NCBI GenBank assembly: GCA_031119555.1
Contig: JAVHXQ010000029.1
Location: 1-45,293, forward strand
From: Candidatus Dactylopiibacterium sp.
Lineage (GTDB): Bacteria; Pseudomonadota; Gammaproteobacteria; Burkholderiales; Rhodocyclaceae
Direction: 5' to 3'
Length of the DNA stretch: 45,293 bases
The notes below the pieces were generated by a model that was not told where the DNA came from, ran no database searches, and saw nothing but the letters and a program-made list of their open reading frames with translations. Made by a program: the position numbers and the translations under genes. Below, in pieces: positions 1-10,914 of the stretch (within the stretch, counting starts at the first letter, position 1; each line of letters begins with the position of its first letter).

Positions 1-108
1 CATGCTGGCCCCGGCTTCGCGCGGGGCCGAGCCGCGCACGCCGGCCACCGTGACGAGCACGAGCGGGCCCTGGGCGAGGCGGGCGGGCAGGCGGGCGAGC
101 CAGTTCAT
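1..108 (-). CDS. xdhC: XdhC, xanthine dehydrogenase accessory protein (N-terminal fragment)
   Basis: This is the first 36 codons of a gene that runs off the left edge. The start codon is at 106-108 on the minus strand. The peptide reads MNWLARLPARLAQG followed by VLVTVAGVRGSAPREAGASM; the hydrophobic strand followed by GSAPREAGA is the N-terminal hallmark of the XdhC/CoxI family. These proteins deliver sulfurated molybdenum cofactor to xanthine dehydrogenase and do not form part of the mature enzyme. The gene starts 15 bases after the xdhB stop codon in the same direction, giving the order xdhA-xdhB-xdhC. The C-terminal Rossmann domain lies outside the window, so integrity cannot be judged. 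Confidence 0.85.
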   Translation of the reverse strand, partial: MNWLARLPARLAQGPLVLVTVAGVRGSAPREAGASM

Positions 109-123
109 GGCGTGACGGGGGGC

Positions 124-2486
124 TCAGCGTGCGCGCGCGGCCGGCTGCGGGGCCTTGGCGGCCGGCAGCGCGGCCGGATTCGCGGCGGGCTCGGCGTCTG
201 CCGGGGCGAGGCCGCCGATGGCGCGCAGCACGGCTTCGGGCGTGGCGGGCGCGGCCAGCGGCGCGGGTGCGCCGAGCGCGGCGGAGCATGCGTCGCGCAG
301 CGCGAAGAAGACGGCGAACCCATGCATCAGGGGCGGCTCGCCGACGGCCTTGGCACGGTGGATGCTGTCCTCGAGGTTGTCGCCCTGCCACAGCTTCACG
401 TTGAGTATCGGCGGGCAGTCGGAAGCGCTGGGGATCTTGTAGGTCGAGGGCGCGTGCGTGGTGAGGCGGCCGTCGGCGTGGAACACCAGTTCCTCGCGCG
501 TGAGCCAGCCCATGCCCTGCACGAAGCCGCCCTCGATCTGGCCGATGTCCAGCGCGGGGTTCAGCGAGCGGCCCGCGTCGTGCAGGATGTCCGCGCGCAG
601 CACGCGGTATTCGCCGGTCAGGGTGTCGATCGCGACTTCGGCGCAGCACGCGCCGTAGGCGAAGTAGAAGAACGGGCGGCCCTTGAGCGTGCCGGGGTCG
701 TAATGGATGCGCGGGGTGGCGTAGAACCCGGAGTCCCACAGCTGGATACGGGCCTTGTAGGCCGCCGGCAGCAGCGCGGCGAAGGCTTCGCGCGTGTCGC
801 CGGCGTGCAGCGCGCCGTCCGCGAAGCGGACTTCGGCGTCCCCGGGCAGGCCGTGGCGGCCACGGAAGAAGGCGGCCAGTCGCGTGGCGATCTTCCGCGC
901 GGCATCCTGCGCCGCCTTGCCGTTGAGGTCCGCGCCGCTGGAAGCGGCGGTGGCCGAGGTGTTGGGCACGCGGCTGGTGTCGGTCGCCGACAGGCGCACG
1001 CGCTCGATGGGCAGGCCGAATTCGTGCGCGACGATCTGCGCGATCTTGGTGTGGAGGCCCTGGCCCATTTCGGTGCCGCCGTGGGTGACGAGCACCGAGC
1101 CGTCGGCATACACGCTGACCTGCGCGCCCGCCTGGTTGTAGAAGGTGGCCGTGAAGGAGATGCCGAACTTCACGGGCGTGAGCGCGAGCCCGCGCTTGAT
1201 GACGGGGCTGGTGGCGTTGAAGGCGGCGATGGCGGCGCGGCGCGCGGCGTAGTCGCAGTCCCGCGCGAGCGCGTCGACCAGGGGCGGGGCGATGTTGTCC
1301 TCGACCTCCATGCCGTAGTGCGTGGTGTTGCGCGCGGTGTCGCCGGGCAGGGCGTAGAAATTGGCGCGGCGCACGTCCAGTGGGTCGAGGCCGAGCCGGT
1401 GCGCGATGTCGTCGAGGATGTACTCGATCGCGAAGATGCCCTGCGGGCCGCCGAAGCCGCGAAAGGCGGTGTTCGACACGGTGTGGGTGCGGCAGCGCAG
1501 GCTGCGTACCGCGAGCGCGTCGAGGTAGTAGCAGTTGTCTAGGTGAAAGATCGCGCGGTCGTTCACGGGGCCGGAGAGATCGGCCGAGAAACCGCAGCGC
1601 GAGGCCAGCGTGATCGCCAGCCCGAGCAGGCGGCCGTCGGCGTCGAAGCCGGCCTCCCAGTCGTAGGCGAAGTCGTGACGCTTGCCGGTGATCTGCATGT
1701 CGTCGTCGCGGTCCAGCCGCAGCTTCACCGCGCGGCCCGTGCGCCAGGCCGCGAGGGCCGCCGCGCACGCGACCTGCGCCGATTGCGATTCCTTGCCGCC
1801 GAAGGCGCCGCCCATGCGGCGGCATTCGACGCTGACCTGGTGCGCGGACCAGCCCAGCATGTGGGCCACCGCCTGCTGCATTTCGGTGGGGTGCTGGGTG
1901 GAGCTGTGTACGTGCAGGCTGGCCTCTTCGCGCGGCAGCGCGAGCGCGATCTGGCCTTCGAGGTAGAAGTGTTCCTGGCCGCCCAGCGTGGCGCGCCCCT
2001 TGAGGCGGTGAGGCGCGGCCTGGAGCGCGGCGGCGGCGTCGCCGCGCGTCACGGTCACGGGGGGCAGCACCCAGGATTCGGCCGCGACGGCGGATTCGAT
2101 GTCGAGCAGCGCGGGCAGGGCTTCGTATTCGATGCGGCCCAGGCGGGCGGCGCGGCGGGCGGCGTCGTGGGTGGTCGCCACGACGAGGAAGACCGGCTGG
2201 GCGCGGAACTGTACGAGCCCGTCGGCGAGGATGGGGTCGTCATGCACCGAAGGTCCGCAGTCGTTGAGGCCGGGAATGTCGGCGGCGGTCAGCACGGCGA
2301 CCACGCCCGGGGCCTCGCGCACGGCGGCCAGATCCATCGTGAGGATGCGTCCGTGCGTGCACGTGGCGAGCCCGAAGGCCGCGTGCAGGCAGCCCGCCGG
2401 GGCGGGGATGTCGTCGATGTAGGGCGCGCGGCCGGCGACGTGTTGCGGTGCGCTCTCGTGCCGCAGCGGGCGGCCCACGGTGGCGC

Positions 2487-2490
<4 letters not shown>
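124..2490 (-). CDS. xdhB: Xanthine dehydrogenase, molybdopterin-binding subunit
   Basis: This 788-residue protein is the large subunit that binds the molybdenum cofactor and oxidises hypoxanthine to xanthine and xanthine to urate. Visible family motifs are GGAFGGKESQS and GFGGPQG for cofactor binding, and KAVGEPPLM near the C-terminus, which carries the catalytic glutamate of molybdenum hydroxylases. The usual length of this subunit is about 780 residues, so it is full length. The ATG at 2488-2490 overlaps the xdhA stop codon in an ATGA arrangement, and a GGAGGAA ribosome site lies inside the end of xdhA, indicating translational coupling. An in-frame reading continues further upstream without a stop, but it overlaps xdhA and has no family similarity. 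The C-terminal tail after residue about 750 is rich in Ala and Pro. Confidence 0.96.
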
Positions 2491-3953
<1,463 letters not shown>

Positions 3954-4262
3954 GCGGAAGCTCCAGTCGGTGTCGCCATGATCCGGCACGCGGCTTGCTG
4001 TGCCCATCCTGCAACACTGATGATCTTCATCCTATGCAAGAAACTGGACAAATGAGGCAAGGTTTGACCAAATCCGCTCCGGCCGGAATGGTGCTGGCAT
4101 GCGCTTATATGATTCATTCATGAAGGGCCATGGCAGGCGCCCCGTGTCGCGGCTAGAGTCAGACACGGCGCAGGTTTCGCGCGCTCGCTGGCCGGATGCC
4201 TCCATTCTCTCCTTTTTCCCTTTTCCTTTCCTCCCTGTTCGATCTGTTCTGGAGAACGCTCA
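3954..4262. promoter_or_regulatory. Divergent xdhA / BMP-binding-protein control region
   Basis: This 309-base gap drives xdhABC leftward and the BMP-family gene rightward. Three small inverted repeats stand out: GATGA-TCT-TCATC at 4019-4031, TTTG-AC-CAAA at 4063-4072, and a cluster of ATGA/TCAT half-sites at 4109-4122 (ATGA-T-TCAT overlapping TCAT-TC-ATGA). TTGACC at 4064-4069 and TTGTCC (minus strand, 4051-4046) could be -35 elements, but neither has a good -10 partner. The last 60 bases before the BMP gene are pyrimidine-rich and end with GGAGAAC as ribosome site. The repeats are plausible sites for a purine-responsive repressor; no regulator is encoded next to them. Confidence 0.5.
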
Positions 4263-6487
<2,225 letters not shown>

Positions 6488-6622
6488 CGCGGGCGTGCCG
6501 CGCCACGGTGCATTCCGCACCGGGCCGGGTCATGGCCGCCGCCGCACGCGCCCGCCGTCCGCGCTGGCGCACGGCGCGGCCGGCCACCTGGCGAAACCCG
6601 ACGCGTGGTCGCAATCCCTTGC

Positions 6623-6654
6623 GCCATGGGCGATCCGCCGTCATGGCCCTTTTT
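6623..6654 (+). terminator. Intrinsic terminator after the deaminase gene
   Basis: A stem of GCCATG (6623-6628) with CATGGC (6642-6647) is extended inside by GGCG/CGCC around an ATC loop, with a two-base bulge. It is followed by CC and five T residues at 6650-6654. This would end the transcript that carries the BMP-family gene and the deaminase. Confidence 0.75.
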
Positions 6655-6687
6655 GAATGAGGGTTATGGCCGGCGGAACGCCGCGGC

Positions 6688-6703
6688 TGGCATGCCGTCT
6701 GCT
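6688..6703 (+). promoter_or_regulatory. Sigma-54-like promoter for a putative small RNA
   Basis: The sequence TGGCATG-N4-CTGCT keeps the invariant GG and GC separated by exactly ten bases. It differs from the sigma-54 consensus YTGGCACG-N4-TTGCW at two positions. Transcription would start at about 6714. In a GC-rich genome such matches arise by chance, so support comes mainly from the structured, terminated region that follows. No enhancer-binding protein gene is present nearby. Confidence 0.4.
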
Positions 6704-6713
6704 CGGTAAAGGG

Positions 6714-6895
6714 CGGAACTGATTCATGGACGCCCCGCTCCGCGATCGGCAAGCCGCCCTGGAGGCGACAGCATCGCGGTACGGCCACCTCCCCGGTGGC
6801 CGGTGCGTTCGCAGGCCACGGCGCCCTCCCCAGCCGCTTGAGGAATCAGGAGCTCCCCGCTCCTGAAGGGACTGAGCGCTGGCCGTCCCGTTTTT
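6714..6895 (+). ncRNA. Candidate structured small RNA with repeated CUCCCC loops
   Basis: This stretch has no credible reading frame but is highly structured. Hairpin 1 (6783-6801) pairs GGCCACC with GGTGGCC around the loop TCCCC. A second, weaker hairpin (6819-6836) pairs CGGC with GCCG and exposes CTCCCC. Hairpin 3 (6846-6866) pairs TCAGGAGC with GCTCCTGA around the same loop TCCCC. An intrinsic terminator follows (stem GGGAC/GTCCC, 6868-6889, then five T at 6891-6895). GGCCAC occurs again at 6814-6819, so GTGGCC (6796-6801) can pair with either copy, giving two exclusive folds. C-rich loops that can mask Shine-Dalgarno sequences are known from small RNAs in several proteobacteria. Alternatives are a leader of the downstream cytochrome gene, or a minus-strand RNA whose loops would read GGGGA like CsrA sites; the terminator favours the plus strand. 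Confidence 0.5.
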
Positions 6896-6975
6896 CCGTG
6901 CACGGAATTTCCCCGGTTCATCGCTCATCCAGGGCTTCGCGGCATTGCGCGCAGGTGTCGAGGCACGCCTGAAGG

Positions 6976-6989
6976 GTTCCGGCCGGAAC
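6976..6989. promoter_or_regulatory. Perfect 14-base palindrome upstream of cytochrome b561 gene
   Basis: GTTCCGG is followed directly by CCGGAAC, a perfect palindrome about 70 bases before the cytochrome b561 start. It may be a repressor or activator site. No consensus sigma-70 promoter is visible beside it. The rest of the 6896-7058 gap holds nothing else I can interpret apart from the GAGGAG ribosome site at about 7047. Confidence 0.35.
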
Positions 6990-7058
6990 TGCCGGTCGAG
7001 CCATCCGGCACGCGCGTCGCGCCGGGTCCCCCCTTCAATCCTGCATGAGGAGAAGAAA

Positions 7059-7634
7059 ATGAACCGTCGTCATCATCCCGTGATCCGCGTCCTGCACTGG
7101 GCTGTCGCCCTGATGGTGCTGGCAGCGCTCATCATGAGCACCTTCGTGATGTCGCGCATGCCCGATTCCGACCCCGAGAAGCTCACCGCCTCGATGCGCC
7201 ACATGGCCGTCGGCCTGCTGATCTGCGTGGGCACGCTCGCGCGGCTGTTCTATCGCCGCCGCACGAAACGCCTGCCCGCGTTGTCCTCGGGCATGGCCTG
7301 GGCCGACGTGCTGGCCGCGATCGTGCATCGCTCGCTGGACATACTCGTGCTGACCATGGTCGTCAGCGGCATCGCGATGGCGCTCATGAGCGGATTGCCC
7401 CGCATCCTGCTGGAAGGCGGTGCCTTCCCGGGCGAGATCACCGGGCTGTCGGCCTTCACGATCCACGCCACGGTGGCGATGGTGCTGGCGGGCGTGCTCG
7501 CGCTGCACATCGGCGGGGCCCTGTTCCACCAGTTCATCCTGCGCGACGGTCTGATCGGACGCATGGGGTTCGCGCTGCCGGCACTGCGCCAGCGCGTGGG
7601 CGCCCGGCTGCGCCGCGCGGTGCGCATGGGCTGA
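7059..7634 (+). CDS. Cytochrome b561 family membrane protein
   Basis: This 191-residue protein has four predicted membrane segments and belongs to the bacterial cytochrome b561 family, which moves electrons between quinol and periplasmic acceptors. Candidate haem ligands are the His residues in HPVIRVLHW (helix 1), VHRSLDILVL (helix 3), and IHATVAMVLAG plus LHIGGALFHQF (helix 4), the usual pattern for two b haems. The ATG at 7059 has a GAGGAG ribosome site eight bases upstream; an earlier in-frame start at 6945 lacks one and would add unrelated residues. The gene stands alone between a putative small RNA and a bidirectional terminator. Its physiological partner is not evident; superoxide oxidase (CybB-like) activity is possible for this family. 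Confidence 0.85.
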   Translation: MNRRHHPVIRVLHWAVALMVLAALIMSTFVMSRMPDSDPEKLTASMRHMAVGLLICVGTLARLFYRRRTKRLPALSSGMAWADVLAAIVHRSLDILVLTMVVSGIAMALMSGLPRILLEGGAFPGEITGLSAFTIHATVAMVLAGVLALHIGGALFHQFILRDGLIGRMGFALPALRQRVGARLRRAVRMG

Positions 7635-7729
7635 GCACGCGTGCCGCCGCAGGGCCTTCGCTTCGCGGCGGCGCTTGTCGCCGGCGCGACGCGACCACGG
7701 CCGGGCGGCCCCCGCGTACTGCCGCATGA

Positions 7730-7769
7730 AAGACAAAGGCCGCGCAAGGGTTTGCGCGGCCTTTGTCTT
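7730..7769. terminator. Bidirectional intrinsic terminator between convergent genes
   Basis: A perfect 18-base-pair stem (7730-7747 with 7752-7769) has the four-base loop GGGT. The arms start with AAGACAAAGG and end with CCTTTGTCTT. It lies between the convergent cytochrome b561 and Tsx-like genes and can terminate in both directions. Confidence 0.9.
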
Positions 7770-7813
7770 CTTGCTTTCCGCGTCCGCCGGACCGGCCGAC
7801 GCGGGTCAGGCGC

Positions 7814-8650
7814 TTACAGGTGCCATTCGGCCTTGATCATCGGCGTGCGCGTCAGCGAGCCGGTGCTGCCGTGCTGGCTGCCGAACTTGCCCTTGACCAG
7901 TTCGTAACCCACGCCGGCGAGGAAGGTGTCCTTCTTGCCAGTGGTGAGCTTGCCCACATCCACCATCAGGAAGGCGTCGGCCCAGGTTTCGGGATCGGTC
8001 TCGTTGCCGAAGCCGTCCTTGCCCTTCTTGCCGGTGTAGTTGGCGAAGCCGTTGAACTTCAGGGGCACGGGGCCGGCATCGAAGGTCAGGCCCCAGGCCG
8101 CGGCGATGCGGTAGGTGGGCTTGAAGTCCACATCCTTGCCGACGATGCCGTTGTGGTTCTTTTCCTTGTACAGCAGCACGCCGAGGTCGGCCCAGCCGAG
8201 GGCGCCGCCGAACTTCACCACCGGGCCGGTGATGAGCTTGCGCACGCGCGGCGCGAAGGCGGTGTCCTTGGAGTTCAGGTCGAAGCCGGTCTGCCACGCG
8301 AAGTCGGTGACGGGGCCGAAAGCGATCTTGTTGCCGGTGATCTTGCTGTAGTGCAGCTGGTTGGCATACACCACGTACACTTCCTGCGCGCCGGCCGTGG
8401 AGTTGTTGGCCGGATCGGCCTTGTCGGAGGCCAGGATGTCCACGTTGAAGAAGTTGGAGCCGTACTTGAAGCCGCTCACGTGGGTCAGGCCGAGGATGTT
8501 CTTGCGGACGTCGCGCGCGATGCCGGGCTCGGAGAAGTCGGTACCGTAGCGATAGCTGATGGCGGTGTCGCTCCAGTCGGCGGCGTGAGCCGGGGCGGCG
8601 AGCAGGGACAGGGCGACGGCGCTGGCCATCAGGGACAGGGGGGCTTTCAT
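7814..8650 (-). CDS. Tsx-like nucleoside-specific outer-membrane channel
   Basis: This 278-residue protein starts with a signal peptide (cleavage after AHA near residue 23). It continues as alternating beta strands with aromatic residues typical of a 12-stranded barrel: DTAISYRYGTDF, HVSGFKYGSNFFNVDIL, YVVYANQLHYSKITG, PMIKAEWHL at the end. This matches the Tsx-like family of nucleoside channels (E. coli Tsx is of similar length). Its presence beside adenine deaminase, xanthine dehydrogenase and a BMP-type importer fits uptake of nucleosides across the outer membrane. AGGAG lies seven bases before the ATG. The C-terminal residue is Leu rather than the usual Phe, a mild departure from the BAM recognition signal. 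Confidence 0.85.
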   Translation of the reverse strand: MKAPLSLMASAVALSLLAAPAHAADWSDTAISYRYGTDFSEPGIARDVRKNILGLTHVSGFKYGSNFFNVDILASDKADPANNSTAGAQEVYVVYANQLHYSKITGNKIAFGPVTDFAWQTGFDLNSKDTAFAPRVRKLITGPVVKFGGALGWADLGVLLYKEKNHNGIVGKDVDFKPTYRIAAAWGLTFDAGPVPLKFNGFANYTGKKGKDGFGNETDPETWADAFLMVDVGKLTTGKKDTFLAGVGYELVKGKFGSQHGSTGSLTRTPMIKAEWHL

Positions 8651-9127
8651 TCGATTCTCCTGGTTTGAAATGGACGCGACCCCGACCGCGCATGCGCATG
8701 GCGGTCTGCGAGGGACGGGCTGATCCTAAGGGCAGCCGGGCGGGCTTGCCGCGCATGGCCGTCATATGGAATCCGGCATGGGCGCTCGGGGTGCGGCGCG
8801 CATGATCCATGCCCCAGGGCTGGGCGGCTTGATCTGGCTCAGGAAGCTGATTCTGAAGGGAAAAGACGCCGCGCCCGGCAGGCCCGCAAGCCTTGCACCG
8901 CAAGGGGGCGCGCGTTTTTCGCGACATCTGTTCTGGCGCATGGGGAGTATGTCGTCCGGCATAGGTGCCGGCACCTTCGGCGCGGCGGGCGGGGCCGTGC
9001 GTCCGTCGCGCTCGCTTGCCAGCGCCGCTGGCGCGTCATAAGGTTTGCGCGGCGTCATGCAGGGCGGCGCGTGCCGTGCGCGCCGGCAGCCCATTCACCG
9101 GCCACGGCCGGAGCAAAGGAATGTTTC
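8651..9127. other. Intergenic region upstream of tsx-like and gpx genes
   Basis: This 477-base gap separates the divergent Tsx-like and glutathione peroxidase genes and must hold both promoters, though I find no consensus sigma-70 pair. It contains a terminator-like structure on the plus strand: CGCGCCC (8870-8876) pairs with GGGCGCG (8906-8912), a smaller CCTTGC/GCAAGG hairpin sits inside at 8891-8905, and T5 follows at 8915-8919. No plus-strand gene lies upstream within the gap, so this may end a short RNA that begins near 8700-8800. No reading frame in the gap is convincing. Confidence 0.4.
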
Positions 9128-9673
9128 ATGTCCATGCCGTTGTATCAGGTCCCGCTGAAATCCATCGCGGGGGATGAGACCACGCTGCAGCCGCACGCGG
9201 GCGAGGTGCTGCTGATCGTGAACGTGGCGTCGAAATGCGGCCTCACGCCGCAGTACGCCGCTTTGCAGAAACTGCACGAGACTTACCGTGCGCGCGGGTT
9301 CTCGGTGCTGGGTTTCCCCGCCAACGATTTCGCGGCCCAGGAGCCGGGCAGTGACGAGGAAATCCACGCCTTCTGCAGCTCGACCTACGACGTGAGCTTT
9401 CCGCTATTCAGCAAGATCGTGGCCACCGGCCCGGCCAAGCATCCTCTCTACCGCGCGCTCGTCGAGGCCCAGCCGCAGGCGGAGGGGCGTTCGGGCATGG
9501 AAGCGAAGCTGCGCGATTACGGCGTCGAGCCCACGGAGCGGCCCGAGGTCGTGTGGAACTTCGAGAAGTTCCTGGTCGGCCGGGGCGGCCGCGTGCTGCG
9601 GCGCTTTTCGCCCGACACCGCGCCCGACGACCCCACGCTGGTGGCGGCCGTCGAAGCCGCGCTGGTGAGCTGA
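9128..9673 (+). CDS. Glutathione peroxidase family protein
   Basis: This 181-residue thiol peroxidase reduces hydroperoxides, probably using thioredoxin in bacteria. The peroxidatic Cys is in NVASKCGLTPQY. The second motif appears as GFPANDFAAQEPGS, where the usual Asn-Gln (GFPCNQF) is altered: Cys is replaced by Ala and NQ by ND, so the resolving Cys position must lie elsewhere, for example in HAFCSSTYD. The catalytic Trp-Asn is kept in VVWNFEKFLV. ATG 9128 was chosen because AAAGGA lies upstream and the family begins with MPLY. There is no signal peptide, so it acts in the cytoplasm. It may protect against peroxide formed during urate and xanthine oxidation, but that link is only inferred from position. 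Confidence 0.9.
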   Translation: MSMPLYQVPLKSIAGDETTLQPHAGEVLLIVNVASKCGLTPQYAALQKLHETYRARGFSVLGFPANDFAAQEPGSDEEIHAFCSSTYDVSFPLFSKIVATGPAKHPLYRALVEAQPQAEGRSGMEAKLRDYGVEPTERPEVVWNFEKFLVGRGGRVLRRFSPDTAPDDPTLVAAVEAALVS

Positions 9674-9678
9674 CCCGC

Positions 9679-10800
9679 TCAGGGTGAGGGCGCTTCGGCG
9701 GGCGCGCGGCCGGGCGGCGAGGCGGGCGGGGCGGGCGGGGCTTCCAGCTCGGCGCGCACGCGTGGCAGGCACTCGGGATATTCGCGCTGGATGAAATCGA
9801 CCACACCGGCCCGCACGTGGCAGCGCAGATCCCACGCGTCGCCGGAGTTGCGGGCCGTCACCAGCGCGCGCAGCTGCATGCCCTGCGGGCTGGTGTCGGT
9901 CACCTGCAGCATCGCCAGCTCGCCATCCCACCATTGCGGCACTTCGGCGCACAGGCGCCGGATCTCGGCCTCGACGGGGGCGACCGGCAGCCGGTAATCC
10001 ACCCACCAGAACACGGTGCCGATGATGTCGGCGCTGTTGCGCGTCCAGTTCTGGAAGGGATTCGCGATGAACCATTCGAGCGGGATCACGAGGCGGCGGC
10101 GGTCCCAGATGCGCAGCACCACGTAGCTGCCCGTGATTTCCTCGACGCGGCCCCACTCGCCTTCGATGATGAGCACGTCGTCGATGCGGATGGGCTGGGT
10201 GAGGGCGATCTGCACGCCCGCGATGAGGTTGCCGAGCACCGGGCGCGCGGCCATGCCGATCGCCAGGCCGGCGACGCCGGCCGAGGCGAGCAGGCTGGCG
10301 CCTATCGTGCGCACGGCCGGAAAGCTCATGAGGATCGCCGCCACGCCCAGCACCACGATCACCACGCAGGTGGCGCGCACGAGCACGTGCGTCTGCGTGT
10401 GGATGCGCCGCGCCTCGAGATTGTCGACCACGTTCACCGGGTGGCGCGCGGTGATCGCCTCGCCCATGCCGCGCACGGCATTGATGAGCAGCCAGATGAT
10501 GGAGAGGATCAGCAGCACCGAGGCGAGGTGGCGCATCGGCTCGATGCCGCGCAGATCGTCGGGCGCCGCGCGGATCACGATCTGCACGAACAGCAGCGGC
10601 AGCGCCTGGCGCGTGGCCCCCTCGATGCGGCGTAACACGGCGTCGAGCATGGGGAGCGGCCGGCTCAGCCGCAGGACCACGGCGCGCCCCAGCAGGTGCA
10701 CGATCCAGCCGGCGCACCACGCCAGCAGGATGGCCAGGGCGAGCCACAGATAGGCGTTGTCGATCAGTGTCAGCGCTTGCGTGAGCCTGTCAGCCTGCAT
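9679..10800 (-). CDS. MscS-family mechanosensitive ion channel
   Basis: This 373-residue membrane protein has four hydrophobic segments at about residues 15-40, 85-110, 125-150 and 155-175. The pore-lining helix carries the Gly/Ala-rich pattern GVAGLAIGMAARPVLGNLIAG. The MscS beta domain follows with IRIDDVLIIEGEWGRVEEI and RRLVIPLEWFIANPFQNWT. The family opens under membrane tension to release solutes. The C-terminus is a Pro/Ala-rich tail. AAGGA lies eight bases before the ATG. It is convergent with the glutathione peroxidase gene with a five-base gap. Confidence 0.9.
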   Translation of the reverse strand: MQADRLTQALTLIDNAYLWLALAILLAWCAGWIVHLLGRAVVLRLSRPLPMLDAVLRRIEGATRQALPLLFVQIVIRAAPDDLRGIEPMRHLASVLLILSIIWLLINAVRGMGEAITARHPVNVVDNLEARRIHTQTHVLVRATCVVIVVLGVAAILMSFPAVRTIGASLLASAGVAGLAIGMAARPVLGNLIAGVQIALTQPIRIDDVLIIEGEWGRVEEITGSYVVLRIWDRRRLVIPLEWFIANPFQNWTRNSADIIGTVFWWVDYRLPVAPVEAEIRRLCAEVPQWWDGELAMLQVTDTSPQGMQLRALVTARNSGDAWDLRCHVRAGVVDFIQREYPECLPRVRAELEAPPAPPASPPGRAPAEAPSP

Positions 10801-10825
10801 GGTGTTTTCCTTCCCTGATGAACAC

Positions 10826-10850
10826 GCCGGCCTCGCGCCGGCTTGTTTTT
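10826..10850 (+). terminator. Terminator-like hairpin on the plus strand, no obvious gene
   Basis: GCCGGC (10826-10831) and GCCGGC (10837-10842) pair around CTCGC and are followed by TTGTTTTT. The orientation suits a plus-strand transcript, yet both flanking genes (mscS-like and codA) lie on the minus strand. It may terminate antisense transcription through the mscS gene, or be fortuitous. Confidence 0.35.
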
Positions 10851-10914
10851 GGGACGCCCCGGCTCGGCCGAGGTTCCATGCCAGGGCCGGCCAGGCGGGC
10901 AGGCCGCGCTGGCG

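Noticed and set aside
112..1542. Long plus-strand reading frame of 476 codons opposite xdhB
   Set aside because: It is antisense to a clearly conserved gene, has Arg/Gly/Ala-rich composition and no family motif; such frames are common opposite GC-rich genes.
6783..6866. Minus-strand CsrB-like RNA with GGGGA loops
   Set aside because: The hairpins read on the minus strand give GGA loops, but there is no terminator on that side and the T-run is on the plus strand; kept only as an alternative.
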